This document shows, in pieces, positions 16,036-25,168 of a stretch of 64,000 nucleotides of DNA (position 1 is the first letter of the stretch; each line of letters opens with the position of its first letter). The notes beneath the pieces are model-generated. The model worked only from the letters and a program-made list of their open reading frames with translations, was not told the origin of the DNA and did not search any database. This stretch comes from Caballeronia sp. LZ062. Its GTDB lineage: Bacteria > Pseudomonadota > Gammaproteobacteria > Burkholderiales > Burkholderiaceae. A program made the translations under genes and the position numbers. The stretch spans positions 372,001 through 436,000 of the forward strand of contig NZ_JARTWB010000002.1 of NCBI RefSeq assembly GCF_031450785.1, written 5' to 3'.

Positions 16036-19000
16036 CTAGGCGACTCCTGATGGCCGGGCTGGCCGGCTCACCGATTCCCCGCGCCAGCCTGCCATCAGGA
16101 ACGGAAGGCAGAAGCCGATCAACTGGAGATCGTAAAGGTAGAGAAAGACGGACGCGGGCGCGAACAGGAAGAACACGCCCACCCGCGCCACGGTTCCGGC
16201 GGCGATCAACGCGCAGGGCGGATAGCGCCGGAAGCACGCGAGCGCGATGAGACACAGCGCGAGTTGTGGCAGATGCGTGGCGATCGTGGCTGTCCAGTGC
16301 CGCAGGGCCATCGCGGCCTGCGGCCACAGGTGGTTGGACGGGAAGAAGCCGTAAAGCCAACGGAATTTCGGAATGGGGCCGTGCGGATCCACCAAGTGGT
16401 CGTAGAACGACTGGCCTTCGAAATCCGCCGCGTTCATCTGCATGCCGCCGACTGCGCCGCCGTAGCCGAGATTCGAAGCGAGCGTCGCAAGCCGCAGCTT
16501 CACGAACAACGCGGGGTTGTGCAGTGCTAGCCGCAGGAAGGTGCCGCGTAGGTCTTTCAGCGCGGCGTCGGTCGGCGGCGGGCGCTTCGACGCGGTCTGA
16601 TGCCAATAGACGATGTTGTAGGGCGACCAGTGAGCGAGGCCGTAATCGACGTCGATCAGACGGTCGAGCACCGTGCGCGTGTGCGCGGCGGTGTCTGGCG
16701 GCAGGCTGTCCTGACCGAACTTCAACATGCCCGTCACCGGGTTGATCAGTGCGGTGGTGCCGTACAAGCGCTTCTCCGCAGCGAGCGCCGCACGGTCCGG
16801 AAAGAGGGCGCGTTCCATGAGCGGCGTGATCGCGAACCACACGGCGAGCGCCGCGGCCAACATGCCGAGCCGCGGCAGGCGGCGGCCGCTGCAGAGGAAG
16901 CAGGCGCCGGCGAACAGGATGACGAGCGTCGGAAGATTGTCGATCCGCAGCAGGACGGCGACGGCGCCGTTGACGATGAGCCACGCCACGCCGACGCATC
17001 GTTGAGCGGGGGCCCACGCGTTCCAGCTTCGCAGCATCCAGTAGACGCCGATGGCAAACGCGGCCATGACCGGGCCGTTCATCGCGTCCCGCAGTTGAAT
17101 GGCGCTCGCGAACGGAATGATGGACAGCGGCAGCCAGCCCAGACACAGCACGACGAGCAACGCGCGCGCGCTGCGGTTGCGGGAATCGAGGCCGGCGGCG
17201 AGCGCCGTCAGCAGCAGCACGGTCGTGCCCGCGACGCCGATCGCCGTGACGAGTTGCGGACCTTGCAGGAGCAGAAGTGCGCCCATCAGCAGCGGATAGC
17301 CGACGCCGTACCAGGTGTCGTAATATCCGGCGCCATACGCGGTGTAGGGCATCGTGCCGTCCCAGCCGACCACGGCGGGCCAGGTGATGAGCGCGGCGAG
17401 CGCCATCCAGCCGACGATGCCCACCGTCCCGAGCACGACCGCGAGCGACCTGCCGCTTCTCGCGAGGCCGAACAGGCGCTTCGCGACTCCGAACGCGAGC
17501 GCGATCAGCAGGACGATGAACGAGGCGGCCGCCGCTGAAAACAGCCTGATTGCCAGATCCATCCGGGTCGCGGTGCGCTCAACCGGCACGACGCGGAATG
17601 CGTCGCCGCCCGCCGACGGCAGGGCATAGGCCCGCAAAGGCGCGCCGAAGGACACGCGAAATATCGAATGCGCGCCGTGGCCGGTGTCGCCCTGCATCTT
17701 CACGCCCACGATGTGCCACGAAAACGCAACGCCGTCGGGCAGAGTCACGAACGAGCGGCTTACGGAGACGCGCACGCCCGTTTCGTCGCGCGTCACGAGC
17801 ACGAAGACGTGATTCGATCCGGTCGTGGGAACCGCCACCGTATGCCGATGCCCACTTGCGTCCGTCACGAAAAGGGCTGGCGCTCCGCTCGCGATCAGCT
17901 CATAGAGCGTGCTGTGGCCGGCCACGATGGGCTTTACGCGGTCGCTTGTGACTTGCGCCGTGAGTTCGGCCAGTCCGCCATGGGCGCTCCTCGTCGCGCC
18001 GTCGCCATCCGCTTCTGCCAGCGGAATGGAGAGCAGCGCCGCGTTCTCCGCAATAAGCGACCATCGGCTGCCCGGCGAGGCGGCCACGTCGACGCGCGTC
18101 GGCTGGCTCGGCTCGACCGGCGCGTCCAGTTCCGGAACGAAGCCGTGACCGGCGTCGAGCGAGATCTTCGTGATCGGCACGTCGGCATCGAACGCGACGG
18201 CTTCCAGCGGTCCGGCGTGCGAGCTGTCGCGCAGTACGTAAAGCGTGACGCACCCGGCGAGCAGTGCGACAGCGAGACTGCACGCCCACGCCGTCGGCAG
18301 CGTGCGCAGAAAGTGCGCGAAGAGCGAGAAGGCCAGCATCAGCGACAACGCGAACATGGCCCATAGCATCTTGTCCTTCCAAGACAGCGATGGCTTCGGC
18401 AACGCAACCGTCGTTTCGCCCGCCACGGCCGAATAGAGGTCGAGCGTCTCTTCCTTGTCGCCGATGGCGACCCGCGCAATGCCGGACCATCCGTGATGCG
18501 TCAGGACGAGCGTCGCGCCATCGCCCCACGCGCCATCCCAGACGAGCGTCCCCGGCTGATTGCGATAGGACACGTAGCCCGGTCCGCGCGCCTCCCACGT
18601 GTCCGCCGGACCGGACCAGTGGCCGCTCGCGCCGTGCGCGCCCGGCTCCAGTCTGACCCAGATCTCGGAACCGGCCGAAGCGGCGTTTTTTTGCCCCGTC
18701 GCCATGATGCTGACCGACGGAAAGTGCCGCGCCACGGGCGGCAGAATCGAAGCGACGCATGCAGCCCCGACGATGATCGCCAGAAGATCGAGGCGACGCA
18801 CCGAGCGCAGTCCGTTTCGAACGAAGAGCCCGGCCGAGACGCCCGCGCCGAGCGCGATGGGAACGGTGAACCACGCCACGCGCGAGACGCCGTGCGCCCT
18901 GAGAAAGAGGGCGACGGCGAGCGCCGAAATGAGCGCCGCAAACAGTCCGGCAACCACGGGACGCACGGGCGGACGCATACCGCGCCGATGACTGGAGGTG

Positions 19001-19041
19001 CTGCTCAAAGGACGAATCCGTAGAAATGAACGTCGACGCAT
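16036..19041 (-). CDS. Large multispanning membrane protein, possible GT-C glycosyltransferase
   Basis: The product is about 1001 residues. It has N-terminal membrane helices, a long soluble segment (about residues 110-230 and 300-520) interrupted by helices, and a C-terminal half with many hydrophobic helices. The motif AVVGWDGTMPYTAYGAGYYD places an acidic residue in the first large loop of the C-terminal half, as in GT-C enzymes. I do not recognise the family; the GT-C reading is an inference from topology and from the GtrA-like gene one base downstream. The ATG at 19041 lies 8 bases after the previous stop; ATG 18978 (MRPPVRP), nearer the first helix, is an alternative. Neither has a strong ribosome binding site. 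Confidence 0.72.
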   Translation of the reverse strand: MRRRSFLRIRPLSSTSSHRRGMRPPVRPVVAGLFAALISALAVALFLRAHGVSRVAWFTVPIALGAGVSAGLFVRNGLRSVRRLDLLAIIVGAACVASILPPVARHFPSVSIMATGQKNAASAGSEIWVRLEPGAHGASGHWSGPADTWEARGPGYVSYRNQPGTLVWDGAWGDGATLVLTHHGWSGIARVAIGDKEETLDLYSAVAGETTVALPKPSLSWKDKMLWAMFALSLMLAFSLFAHFLRTLPTAWACSLAVALLAGCVTLYVLRDSSHAGPLEAVAFDADVPITKISLDAGHGFVPELDAPVEPSQPTRVDVAASPGSRWSLIAENAALLSIPLAEADGDGATRSAHGGLAELTAQVTSDRVKPIVAGHSTLYELIASGAPALFVTDASGHRHTVAVPTTGSNHVFVLVTRDETGVRVSVSRSFVTLPDGVAFSWHIVGVKMQGDTGHGAHSIFRVSFGAPLRAYALPSAGGDAFRVVPVERTATRMDLAIRLFSAAAASFIVLLIALAFGVAKRLFGLARSGRSLAVVLGTVGIVGWMALAALITWPAVVGWDGTMPYTAYGAGYYDTWYGVGYPLLMGALLLLQGPQLVTAIGVAGTTVLLLTALAAGLDSRNRSARALLVVLCLGWLPLSIIPFASAIQLRDAMNGPVMAAFAIGVYWMLRSWNAWAPAQRCVGVAWLIVNGAVAVLLRIDNLPTLVILFAGACFLCSGRRLPRLGMLAAALAVWFAITPLMERALFPDRAALAAEKRLYGTTALINPVTGMLKFGQDSLPPDTAAHTRTVLDRLIDVDYGLAHWSPYNIVYWHQTASKRPPPTDAALKDLRGTFLRLALHNPALFVKLRLATLASNLGYGGAVGGMQMNAADFEGQSFYDHLVDPHGPIPKFRWLYGFFPSNHLWPQAAMALRHWTATIATHLPQLALCLIALACFRRYPPCALIAAGTVARVGVFFLFAPASVFLYLYDLQLIGFCLPFLMAGWRGESVSRPARPSGVA

Positions 19042-19049
19042 GCCGCTCG

Positions 19050-19793
19050 TCAGAGCGACGGGGGAACGGCTCGCAGGAAGGCTTCCACTTCCGCAGGCGT
19101 GCCGAGCGGAATCACCGCATCCTCGGGAACTTCGTGCAGATAGACGGGGTGCCCGTTGGCGATCAGCTCGTTGTACAGCGGCGCGATGTACTTTTCGCCC
19201 TTTTCCATGCGCGAGCTGTCGCTGTAGTAGCGTTCGTAAGCAGAACGATACAGCGCGAACGAAGAGAACCAGTAGAGGCCGACGGTGGCGTGCGGCGAGA
19301 TGCGCACTTTTTCGCGCAGCTCGGATACGCGCCCTGTCGAATCCGCCGCGGCGAAACTCCAGCCGTCGCCCTTGCCCGGAAAGCACGGCACCCAGCCGTC
19401 TCCGCGCACTGCGCTGGCCGGCAGCGCGTCGGGGTGGACGAACGTGTCGATGTTGTAGACGAGCATCGGCTGCGCAGGATCGGCAATCGCTTCCTGGGCG
19501 AGAATCGCCGTCGTGGCCTGGCCGTCGGTCAGATGATCAATCTCGATCACGCTGCGCTCGGCAATGCCGAGCCGTTGCGCTTCGGACTCGATGAACTCGC
19601 GTGCCTGGTCTTCCGCCCGGACGATGAAGACGAACCGCGCGCCCGCCTCGACGAAGCTCCTCAAGCTCAGCATGGACCAGGTGAAGAGCGTCTTGCCGTG
19701 CGCTTCGATCCGATACTTCGGCACGGTATAGCCGACGTCCCGGAACCGCTTGCCGAGCCCGCCCATCGTCACGATCACGTTGGTCATGTTCAT
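19050..19793 (-). CDS. Nucleotidyltransferase (sugar- or alcohol-phosphate NTP transferase)
   Basis: The 247-residue protein has the nucleotidyltransferase signature TMGGLGKRFRDVGY followed by VPKYRIE (about residues 9-29) and the metal-binding NIDTFVHP strand near 114-121. Members of this branch activate a phosphorylated sugar or polyol with CTP, UTP or GTP for capsule or LPS decoration. It overlaps the HAD gene by four bases (ATGA), so the two are probably translationally coupled; ATG 19787 has GGAG seven bases ahead and is an equally good start. Together with the kinase-like and HAD genes upstream it could form a phosphorylation-activation route. The substrate is unknown. Confidence 0.85.
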   Translation of the reverse strand: MNMTNVIVTMGGLGKRFRDVGYTVPKYRIEAHGKTLFTWSMLSLRSFVEAGARFVFIVRAEDQAREFIESEAQRLGIAERSVIEIDHLTDGQATTAILAQEAIADPAQPMLVYNIDTFVHPDALPASAVRGDGWVPCFPGKGDGWSFAAADSTGRVSELREKVRISPHATVGLYWFSSFALYRSAYERYYSDSSRMEKGEKYIAPLYNELIANGHPVYLHEVPEDAVIPLGTPAEVEAFLRAVPPSL

Positions 19794-20188
19794 TCTCCGC
19801 CCGGCTCGTCGCCGACCAGTTCGAGGATTTCGCTGTATGACAGCTTCAGGAATTCGTCGGGGCGGATCGCTTTGTCATCGACGTAGAAGCCGCCTCGGCC
19901 GGGCCACGGCTTGCCGAGATGCAGTTCGTCATAGGGCACCTGATGCTTCTCCAGCCATTCCATCAGCAGCTTGCCGGTATTGGCGACGATGCGGCCCACG
20001 TTGCCGTCGTACGTGTTCATGTTGCGCGCGGTGTAGAGAATGACGTAGAAGCCTTGCTCGCGATACCGCGCCAGTTGCTCCATCATTTCCGGGAACGGCA
20101 GCAGGTCGGCGTAAGACTCGTTCTTCGCCTTCTTTGGGCAAAGCGTGCCGTCGATGTCGAGCACGATACATTTCTGTTTGTGTAGCAC
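19790..20188 (-). CDS. HAD-superfamily phosphatase, capsule-biosynthesis type
   Basis: The 132-residue product opens with the catalytic LDIDGT (Asp11 nucleophile, Asp13 acid/base), has TAR after strand 2 and a late YVDDKAIRP motif, and lacks a cap domain, as in small phosphatases of capsule and LPS loci. The start is a GTG at 20186-20188 because AGGAAG lies five bases ahead on the minus strand; an in-frame ATG at 20221 would overlap the preceding gene by 23 bases and lacks a comparable site. It probably removes or edits a phosphate on the same intermediate handled by the neighbouring kinase-like and nucleotidyltransferase proteins. Confidence 0.82.
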   Translation of the reverse strand: MLHKQKCIVLDIDGTLCPKKAKNESYADLLPFPEMMEQLARYREQGFYVILYTARNMNTYDGNVGRIVANTGKLLMEWLEKHQVPYDELHLGKPWPGRGGFYVDDKAIRPDEFLKLSYSEILELVGDEPGGE

Positions 20189-20198
20189 GTTGTCTTCC

Positions 20199-21674
20199 TC
20201 AAAATTCGCGTTCGACTTCATCGAGGATTCCCGCCGCGTTCACGAGGAAGGCGACCACCTTCTTGGGAACGTCGATGTGCAGCGGCGCCATGCTGATGAA
20301 GAGCGATGCCTCGTAAAGCCGCGCGAGCACGGGATCGAAGCCGTTCTGGACGAGCTTGCGTCTGAACGCGACGGCGGCCCACGGCTTCGGCGCGGCATCG
20401 ATCAGAACGCGCACTTTCAGATCGGCATCGACTTCGAGCCGGAACAGTCCGTAGTTGATGAAGTCGTAGTTCCCCACGACCGAGTGCGACAGCTTCGCGA
20501 TGTCGTAGTACGGGTTGACGTACAGCTCGTCTTCCGTCGCCGCGCCTTTGGCGTCGATGAAGCGCATCAGGCCGGTGGTCTTGCTGTACAGGATGTTGGA
20601 GAAGCAGAGGTCTCCATGGCCGATGCACAGGCTCTTCTCGATGTCCGCCGGCCTCGCGCGATCCAGCAGTGCGAAGTAGCGTGCGACGAGCGTCCGGACG
20701 CCGCCGAATGTGGCGCGCGCATAGGGCTCGATGGCGGCGTAGGCCGGCAGCGCCTCCAGTTGTTCGATGCGCGCGAGCAGCTTCGAACGATACGCCTCGT
20801 TGCGCGCACGCTCGGCCACGTCGCGCGGCACGCTGCGTGTCGGGCGCGAGCGAACGAAAAACAGCACCTTGTCCAGAAAGCGTTCGAGATGGGTTTCGTC
20901 CAGCGAGCCGTGGATCCACTGCAGCGCCATGTCGGGAACGAAGAGCCGTTCCATCTTGTAGCTCGCGCCCTCGGCTTCCTGCCGGAAATCGTACGGCTGC
21001 ACGAAGAACATCTGCATCGACGGCGGCAGCAGATGATAGAAGTCGTGTTCGCGCCTGAGCTTCGCGCCGTCGGTCGAACGCTTGAGCAGCACGAAGTCGT
21101 TGACCGTCTGCACCGAATTGAAGAACCGCGCGTCGAAGTTGCTGGTCAGATAGTCGGTGAAGCGCAGCGGATCGCGCAGATCGATCATGCGCGCGTCGTC
21201 GGGCACGGGCTGAAGCTGATCGGCCACCTCGCGCAGAAACGACTCGGCCGACTCGCCGGCCGCGATGCTGTGCAGAAGCGCCTTCGCCATGTCGTCGACG
21301 AGCGCCATCATGTAGGGCGCGCGCGGATCGAACGTGGCGCTGTCGCTCGTCACGCGCAGGTTGTTGCGCGTGAGCCCGAGCTTTTGCAGGAAGAGCGACG
21401 CCTCCGTTTCCGCGCAACCGAATGCGATCCATGCGGGAACGTAGACGATGATCTGCCGGCCGGAGCCCGCGAGCGGCGGCTGAATGAGCGAATCGGGATG
21501 CGCGAGCGTCTCGATATCGACGAAATTGAATCCCGCCTGATCGGCGAGATCCGACATCCAGCGTTCCAGCGAACGCTTGCGGTAATAGACATCCGAGAAT
21601 CGCTCGATACCCAGCAGATTGGAGACATCGCTCGGCGGCGGCTGGGTGTTGTCGTAGAGCAGTATCTTCCTCAC
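20199..21674 (-). CDS. APH/choline-kinase-like phosphotransferase with extra N-terminal domain
   Basis: The 491-residue protein has an unrecognised N-terminal domain of about 185 residues and then a protein-kinase-like fold: candidate ATP lysine in FVLLKRS (198), catalytic loop GHGDLCFSN with His353, Asp355 and Asn360, and FIDAKG (Asp374) in place of DFG. This matches the aminoglycoside/choline kinase superfamily, which phosphorylates small alcohols or sugars. The start taken is a GTG at 21672-21674 that overlaps the upstream stop as GTGA and has AAGGA eight bases ahead; an ATG three codons earlier (21683) is possible. It is followed after ten bases by the HAD phosphatase gene. The substrate is unknown. 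Confidence 0.78.
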   Translation of the reverse strand: MRKILLYDNTQPPPSDVSNLLGIERFSDVYYRKRSLERWMSDLADQAGFNFVDIETLAHPDSLIQPPLAGSGRQIIVYVPAWIAFGCAETEASLFLQKLGLTRNNLRVTSDSATFDPRAPYMMALVDDMAKALLHSIAAGESAESFLREVADQLQPVPDDARMIDLRDPLRFTDYLTSNFDARFFNSVQTVNDFVLLKRSTDGAKLRREHDFYHLLPPSMQMFFVQPYDFRQEAEGASYKMERLFVPDMALQWIHGSLDETHLERFLDKVLFFVRSRPTRSVPRDVAERARNEAYRSKLLARIEQLEALPAYAAIEPYARATFGGVRTLVARYFALLDRARPADIEKSLCIGHGDLCFSNILYSKTTGLMRFIDAKGAATEDELYVNPYYDIAKLSHSVVGNYDFINYGLFRLEVDADLKVRVLIDAAPKPWAAVAFRRKLVQNGFDPVLARLYEASLFISMAPLHIDVPKKVVAFLVNAAGILDEVEREF

Positions 21675-22585
21675 CGGATCCATCCTTTGCGCGGCGACGC
21701 GGACCGCCGCCATTTGTGAAACAGGCACAACGCGACGAGCCCGGGGACGGACAGCACGAGGATCTTCCACTGGTCCAGTATCGAGGCGAGCGCATCGGCT
21801 GAAGCCTGATGGCCCGGGCGATGCACGATGATATCGGCGAACTGGCTCACGAGGCGCACGAAGGGCGTCCAGCTCCGTACGTCTTGCATCAGCAGCCCGA
21901 GCGCCATTACTTCGAAGCCCCAAATGAAGAGTGTGACGAGGCTGAGCGTGAGGATGCGGCCATGCAGAAGAGGCCGCGCCATCTGCGAGAAGTTGTTGAT
22001 GGCTTCGAGGATCTTCAGGATGCGTACCGCCTTGCGGTCGCGATACGTGCGCATCACGTGCAGGTTCAGCGTGGCGAGTTGCTCGGGCAGCACGAAGAAG
22101 AAGCACACGGTTGCCAGGACGAACACGCAGATCAGCCACAGAACCGGCGCGATCGGGCCCGGCTCGACTTCACCCCGCGTCATCAGCACCAGAATGATGG
22201 CGCCCACGGCGATCAGGTCGAAGACGCGCTCGACCCACACGATGACGAGTCCTCGCGCATAGTTGCCCGATTGTTGCCAGGCGATCTCGTTGATGCGCGC
22301 GAGTTCGCCGAGCTTGAAGGGAATGAGCGCGGAACAGGCGCCGGTGTAGATATAAAGTCCGAGAAGCCGCCGCAAGCGGATGCTGCCGAGCAGCAGGCCG
22401 AGCCGCAACATGCGGGCGACATGCGCCAGCACATAGAGCAGGATGGGCCAGAGCAGAGTGCTCGCCGGTGTCGCGAAGAGCTTCGGTCCGCCGAGCGGCA
22501 GCCAGAAAGCGACCGAGCCGACGAAGAGCGCCGCCGACGAGACGAAACACCAGAAGGAGAGTTGCCCGATCTTCAGGTCGCGCAT
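21671..22585 (-). CDS. LPG-synthase/AglD-like membrane protein (flippase-like)
   Basis: The 304-residue integral membrane protein has about eight hydrophobic segments and the family's internal motif GACSALIPFKLGELARI with the conserved arginine-glutamate region (near residues 81-97) and WVERVFDLIAVG. The family includes the flippase domain of MprF and archaeal AglD, and relatives act on lipid-linked sugars. Here it may move a lipid-linked intermediate or help transfer a substituent outside the membrane. Its stop overlaps the start of the kinase-like gene, and it follows the GT2 gene by 11 bases. Confidence 0.78.
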   Translation of the reverse strand: MRDLKIGQLSFWCFVSSAALFVGSVAFWLPLGGPKLFATPASTLLWPILLYVLAHVARMLRLGLLLGSIRLRRLLGLYIYTGACSALIPFKLGELARINEIAWQQSGNYARGLVIVWVERVFDLIAVGAIILVLMTRGEVEPGPIAPVLWLICVFVLATVCFFFVLPEQLATLNLHVMRTYRDRKAVRILKILEAINNFSQMARPLLHGRILTLSLVTLFIWGFEVMALGLLMQDVRSWTPFVRLVSQFADIIVHRPGHQASADALASILDQWKILVLSVPGLVALCLFHKWRRSASPRKGWIR

Positions 22586-22596
22586 GACTCTAGCCC

Positions 22597-23415
22597 CTAC
22601 GACTGTACGGGAACGCCGTTGTCGAACACGGTCTCGAAGCGGTAGGCATCCGCTGCCCGATGCGTGTGACTGCCTTCGAGGAACCGGCGGCGGCGGAACA
22701 CGAAGGTGGCGAGCAACTGCAACACCTGCATGGATTGCCGGGCGAGCTTGACGTTCGAGATCTGGTCGTCTTCCCGCCAGCTGATCGGGAAGAACCGGAT
22801 CTTCCAGCGACGGTAAACCGTCGCCAGAATCATGTAGTAGTTGAAGGTGAGGTTATCGGCGAAACCGTGATAGCGCAGGTCGCGCACCGCGCCGACGCGA
22901 TACATGTTGAGCCCTGAGCCGAGGTCGTAGAGGCGCTTGCCCGCCGCGGCGGAGAACAGCAGATTGAACACTTCGTTGCCGAACGTGCGGAAGGCGGAGT
23001 AGTTTTCGAGTTGGGAGCCGGGCATGAAGCGCGCGCCGAGCAGGCAGTCCACCCCGCGATGCTCGCCCGCCTGAATGTGCGGAACGAGATCCGCGATGCT
23101 GCCCTGATCGTCACCGTGCAGCACGACGACATAGTCGTGACCCGCACGCGCCGCATAGGCGAATGCGCTCTTGTGCGACCCGCCCAGACCGAGGTTGTCG
23201 ACGTTGCGCACGACACGCACCGGAAGCTGCAGGTTTTTCGCGGCGGCGATGGCGGCATCGACCGTGTTGTCCGGGCTGCGGTTGTCGACGACGATGACTT
23301 CGCTGAAGAGAGCCTCGTTGCCCTGAAGCTGCGCCAACACGCGGCCGATTTGACGTTCGCAGTTGTAGGCGGGAATGAAGACGAGGATACGTTCGGTACG
23401 GGTTCGGGATGCCAT
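22597..23415 (-). CDS. GT2 glycosyltransferase, polyprenyl-phosphate sugar synthase type
   Basis: The 272-residue protein starts ILVFIPAYNCERQIGRVL, has VIVVDNRSPDNT, the GLGGSHKSAF acceptor loop and the metal site VVLHGDDQGS (about residues 97-106). This matches DPM1/GtrB-like enzymes that transfer a sugar to dolichyl or undecaprenyl phosphate. No C-terminal membrane pair is seen, unlike the enzyme at 32560. It heads the compact leftward operon and could supply the GtrA-like and putative GT-C proteins encoded further down. Confidence 0.87.
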   Translation of the reverse strand: MASRTRTERILVFIPAYNCERQIGRVLAQLQGNEALFSEVIVVDNRSPDNTVDAAIAAAKNLQLPVRVVRNVDNLGLGGSHKSAFAYAARAGHDYVVVLHGDDQGSIADLVPHIQAGEHRGVDCLLGARFMPGSQLENYSAFRTFGNEVFNLLFSAAAGKRLYDLGSGLNMYRVGAVRDLRYHGFADNLTFNYYMILATVYRRWKIRFFPISWREDDQISNVKLARQSMQVLQLLATFVFRRRRFLEGSHTHRAADAYRFETVFDNGVPVQS

Positions 23416-23716
23416 CGTGCTCGTTTTGATGCTGACGCGGGATCGGTCGTGCCATCGGCGGGGCTTGCCAACACGATCGGGCCGGCTGCCGACAACTGTT
23501 GATAAATGTGGCAGTTTAACCTATCGACTCCTTAAAACCGGCTTCGCGCAGTGGGCCGCGCGCAACGAATCGAGCATTTGTTTGTCTTGAGCCGCCACAT
23601 GAATGCACCGATTCACTGCAGCGCGCGGTCGGCGGCGCCGCCGGTCGGATCCATGCCTGGCGTGCCGGACGGCTCACCGTCAAGAGGCGAGGCTGCGACG
23701 CGAACCGTCGCCCGAC
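23416..23716. other. Intergenic region upstream of the leftward operon
   Basis: The 301 bases hold no convincing gene. They presumably contain the promoter of the operon starting at 23415, but I could not identify a -35/-10 pair with confidence. A short GC palindrome near 23630-23650 is the only visible structure. Confidence 0.5.
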
Positions 23717-25168
23717 TTATCTGCGCTGATCCGGCCCGGACGGAAGGATGCCTCCGAGCGCGTCGTGCGGCCTTGCGCACCGGCCGCTGCTTGCAAGCTC
23801 GACAAGGAACGATGTCGGCACCTGCATCTGCCAGTAGCTGCCGTCCGCGAGCTTCGGATAGGTGTCGACACTCGTGAGCGACCGGCTCGGAGCGCCGCTG
23901 CCGGATGATGTCAGACGATCCGCGCTGTCGCATAGCGACGCTTGAAAAGTGCCATGCTCGCGCCATTGGGTGGCCGGGCGATGCAACTCGACGACGCGAT
24001 GATTCACGAGCGGCGCGATCAACACGAGCACGAGCCAGAACGACGCCGTCCTGCGCCATGCCCGGGGCGTGCGGGCGAGCATGGCCACCGTGACGAGCAC
24101 GGCGCATGTCCCCAGCACATTGAGGCCATAGAAATATCGGTCCGGGAAGGTGGCGCGGTAGCTGCCCGAAAGGAGACTCGTGAAGCCGATTCGCATGACG
24201 ATCGTAGCCGCGGCGTACACGACGAAGCTGCCGACGAGAAGCGAGACGATTCGCCGGTCTGCCGGCGTGCTGTGCCGCAGCCGAACGAGCAGAGCGATCA
24301 GGCTGCCGAACACGCCGAGGCACAGAACGATGACGACCGTGTCGTTGAGATGCCGGTAGACGAGCGAGACCAGCGGAAACAGCAACGTTCGCGCAAGGGC
24401 GAATTCCACGAAGCCCGCCGGAACCCAAGGAAGATTCGCGCCCCCCTTGCTCGTGATGGAGGCCACTTGCAGTGCGGCGGCATTGGCCGCGATGACGGCG
24501 AGCAAGGTCCAGCCCTGCCATGGCAAGCGAATCCGGAGGCGCTGGCGGTCGCGGCTGCACAGCGCGGCGACCGCGACGGCATTGATTGCTATCGACACCG
24601 GGAACGTCCATCCCGCGATGAGCGCGACCAGCAACGCAACGATCGATGTCCGCGCCGACGCCATGTCCGAGAGCATCGCTGCAAGCAGGAACGCCTGAAG
24701 CACGGGAAAGACGAAGCCCATGTTCAGCGCGCGTCCGAAGATCTCGTTGCCGTCGTTGCCGACGGGCATCAGCAGCAGCGCGAGCCACATGCCGACCCGG
24801 ATCAGCAGGGGCAATCGACGGCGAAGCGACAGCAGCACCGCGCACGCGCAGATGGCCAGAAACGCGTTGCACACAATGAACAGCGCAAGGGGCAAGCGAA
24901 GCAGTCCACCGGGCAGCAGCTTGCATAACCAAAGGGCGCACTGATCCAGCAGCACCACGCCGAAGATAGGAAACTCGCGGCCGTGAAAGGCCGTCTGCAT
25001 GAAACCGTTCGCAAGGATCTGACCGGACCAGACGCCGTCCTCCGCGTAAACCGTTGGAAATGTCAGCGGGTCCAGATTGCGGAGCGCCAGCAGGCCGAAG
25101 CTCGCAATGAATACGGCGATGACCAGCGTCCACGGGGTCGAATTTCGTTCTCGCACTTCAGACGGCAT
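23717..25168 (-). CDS. Multispanning membrane protein of unknown function, possible GT-C enzyme
   Basis: The 483-residue protein has ten or more hydrophobic segments and a soluble, Ser-rich C-terminal tail. An acidic first outer loop (TVYAEDGVWSGQIL, about residues 38-52) resembles the aspartate-bearing loop of GT-C glycosyltransferases, but I do not recognise the family. The ATG at 25166-25168 has AAAGGA three bases ahead on the minus strand. It is 301 bases upstream of the leftward operon and divergent from the acyltransferase gene, so it may be a separate transcript. Confidence 0.7.
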   Translation of the reverse strand: MPSEVRERNSTPWTLVIAVFIASFGLLALRNLDPLTFPTVYAEDGVWSGQILANGFMQTAFHGREFPIFGVVLLDQCALWLCKLLPGGLLRLPLALFIVCNAFLAICACAVLLSLRRRLPLLIRVGMWLALLLMPVGNDGNEIFGRALNMGFVFPVLQAFLLAAMLSDMASARTSIVALLVALIAGWTFPVSIAINAVAVAALCSRDRQRLRIRLPWQGWTLLAVIAANAAALQVASITSKGGANLPWVPAGFVEFALARTLLFPLVSLVYRHLNDTVVIVLCLGVFGSLIALLVRLRHSTPADRRIVSLLVGSFVVYAAATIVMRIGFTSLLSGSYRATFPDRYFYGLNVLGTCAVLVTVAMLARTPRAWRRTASFWLVLVLIAPLVNHRVVELHRPATQWREHGTFQASLCDSADRLTSSGSGAPSRSLTSVDTYPKLADGSYWQMQVPTSFLVELASSGRCARPHDALGGILPSGPDQRR

